DNA from: Rhizobiaceae bacterium
GTDB taxonomy: Bacteria > Pseudomonadota > Alphaproteobacteria > Rhizobiales > Rhizobiaceae
Direction: 5' to 3'
DNA length: 5,833 nt
Assembly (NCBI GenBank): GCA_028865845.1
Contig: JAGWJK010000327.1
Coordinates: forward strand, 1-5,833
Shown: positions 5,644-5,833 of the stretch, one piece after another
Numbering within the stretch: position 1 is the first letter of the stretch
Layout of the letters: each line of letters begins with the position of its first letter
Program-made: the position numbers and the translations under genes
Notes under the pieces: model-generated
The model's input: the letters and a program-made list of their open reading frames with translations, nothing else
Told to the model about the DNA's origin: nothing
Database searches by the model: none

Positions 5644-5680
5644 TGGCAATAATTCGAAAGATTTATGCCTTTCTGGCAAT
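5644..5680. repeat. Direct repeat TGGCAAT, 30 bp apart, upstream of glcB
   Basis: TGGCAAT occurs at 5644-5650 and again at 5674-5680, with a start-to-start distance of 30 bp (near three helical turns). Both are followed by similar AT-rich bases (AATTC and TATC). Between them GAAAG (5656-5660) and CTTTC (5669-5673) form an inverted pair. They lie upstream of the candidate -35, so they could be operator half-sites for a glcB regulator. No specific regulator can be named. Confidence 0.3.
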
Positions 5681-5682
5681 TA

Positions 5683-5833
5683 TCATCCAGCAGCTATGCA
5701 CGGACGGCCGCTGGCAGTCGCGATGAAGCGCGCCTCGATCAGCTTGCGATTGCCCTCGATCTCAGGCGCATCGATCTGCTGCTGGACTGCAATGACCGGG
5801 TCGACTGCACCGTTCAACCGCGCCTGTGCCATC
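5683..5833 (-). CDS. Unrecognised protein, C-terminal end (runs to the window edge)
   Basis: A minus-strand frame is open from the right edge to TGA at 5683-5685. It gives about 50 residues, with parts such as NGAVDPVIAVQQQID and NRKLIEARFIATASGRP. An in-frame ATG lies at 5830-5832, but the true start may be outside the window. I do not recognise a family and see no motif. Codon composition favours this strand: its third positions are clearly more GC-rich than its first positions. The plus strand has a competing open frame from ATG 5665 in the same codon phase (56 codons to the edge), so the assignment is uncertain. If real, the gene precedes glcB on the same strand with a gap of about 119 bp. 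Confidence 0.4.
   Translation of the reverse strand, partial: MAQARLNGAVDPVIAVQQQIDAPEIEGNRKLIEARFIATASGRPCIAAG

Noticed and set aside
1..5833. A new multi-gene defence, mobile or biosynthetic system
   Set aside because: All sizeable genes belong to well-known core families, codon composition looks even, and no transposase, integrase, toxin-antitoxin pair or phage gene is visible.

Overview
The window looks like a chromosomal segment of an alphaproteobacterium in the Rhizobiales, most likely Rhizobium or a close relative. The grounds are GC-rich codon use with strong third-position GC, an ActS-ActR (RegB/RegA-type) pair, an MmcB-family protein, a small periplasmic L,D-transpeptidase, malate synthase G, and short palindromic repeats of the kind scattered through rhizobial intergenic DNA. 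The genus is inferred from remembered protein and repeat character, not from a search.

Layout, left to right. Bases 1-846 (+) hold the C-terminal part of the redox/acid-responsive sensor kinase ActS; its start lies outside the window. A 126-bp gap carries a perfect 18-bp palindrome and a possible 15-codon leader ORF. The cognate regulator actR follows at 973-1560 (+). A repeat-rich convergent junction separates actR from mmcB (1663-2205, -), a PD-(D/E)XK nuclease-fold DNA-repair protein. The mmcB C-terminal tail is encoded by repeat DNA. A 179-bp divergent intergenic region leads to an exported YkuD-type L,D-transpeptidase (2385-3059, +), which ends in a textbook intrinsic terminator. The next convergent junction (3060-3394) contains a 147-bp element with inverted ends, built from two head-to-head copies of a repeat module. 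Malate synthase G (glcB, 3395-5563, -) fills most of the rest. The last 150 bases probably hold the 3' end of another minus-strand gene that I do not recognise.

Functionally this is mostly ordinary core genome. ActS/ActR form one signalling unit. The other genes (DNA repair, peptidoglycan cross-linking, second step of the glyoxylate shunt) do not obviously belong to one pathway. I see no phage, transposase, CRISPR array, tRNA, rRNA or defence island. The most interesting material is the repeat DNA: both convergent gene junctions and the actS-actR gap carry palindromic elements, one has been recruited into a coding sequence, and two copies show base-pair-preserving differences in their stems. 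I found no convincing evidence for an undescribed multi-gene system.
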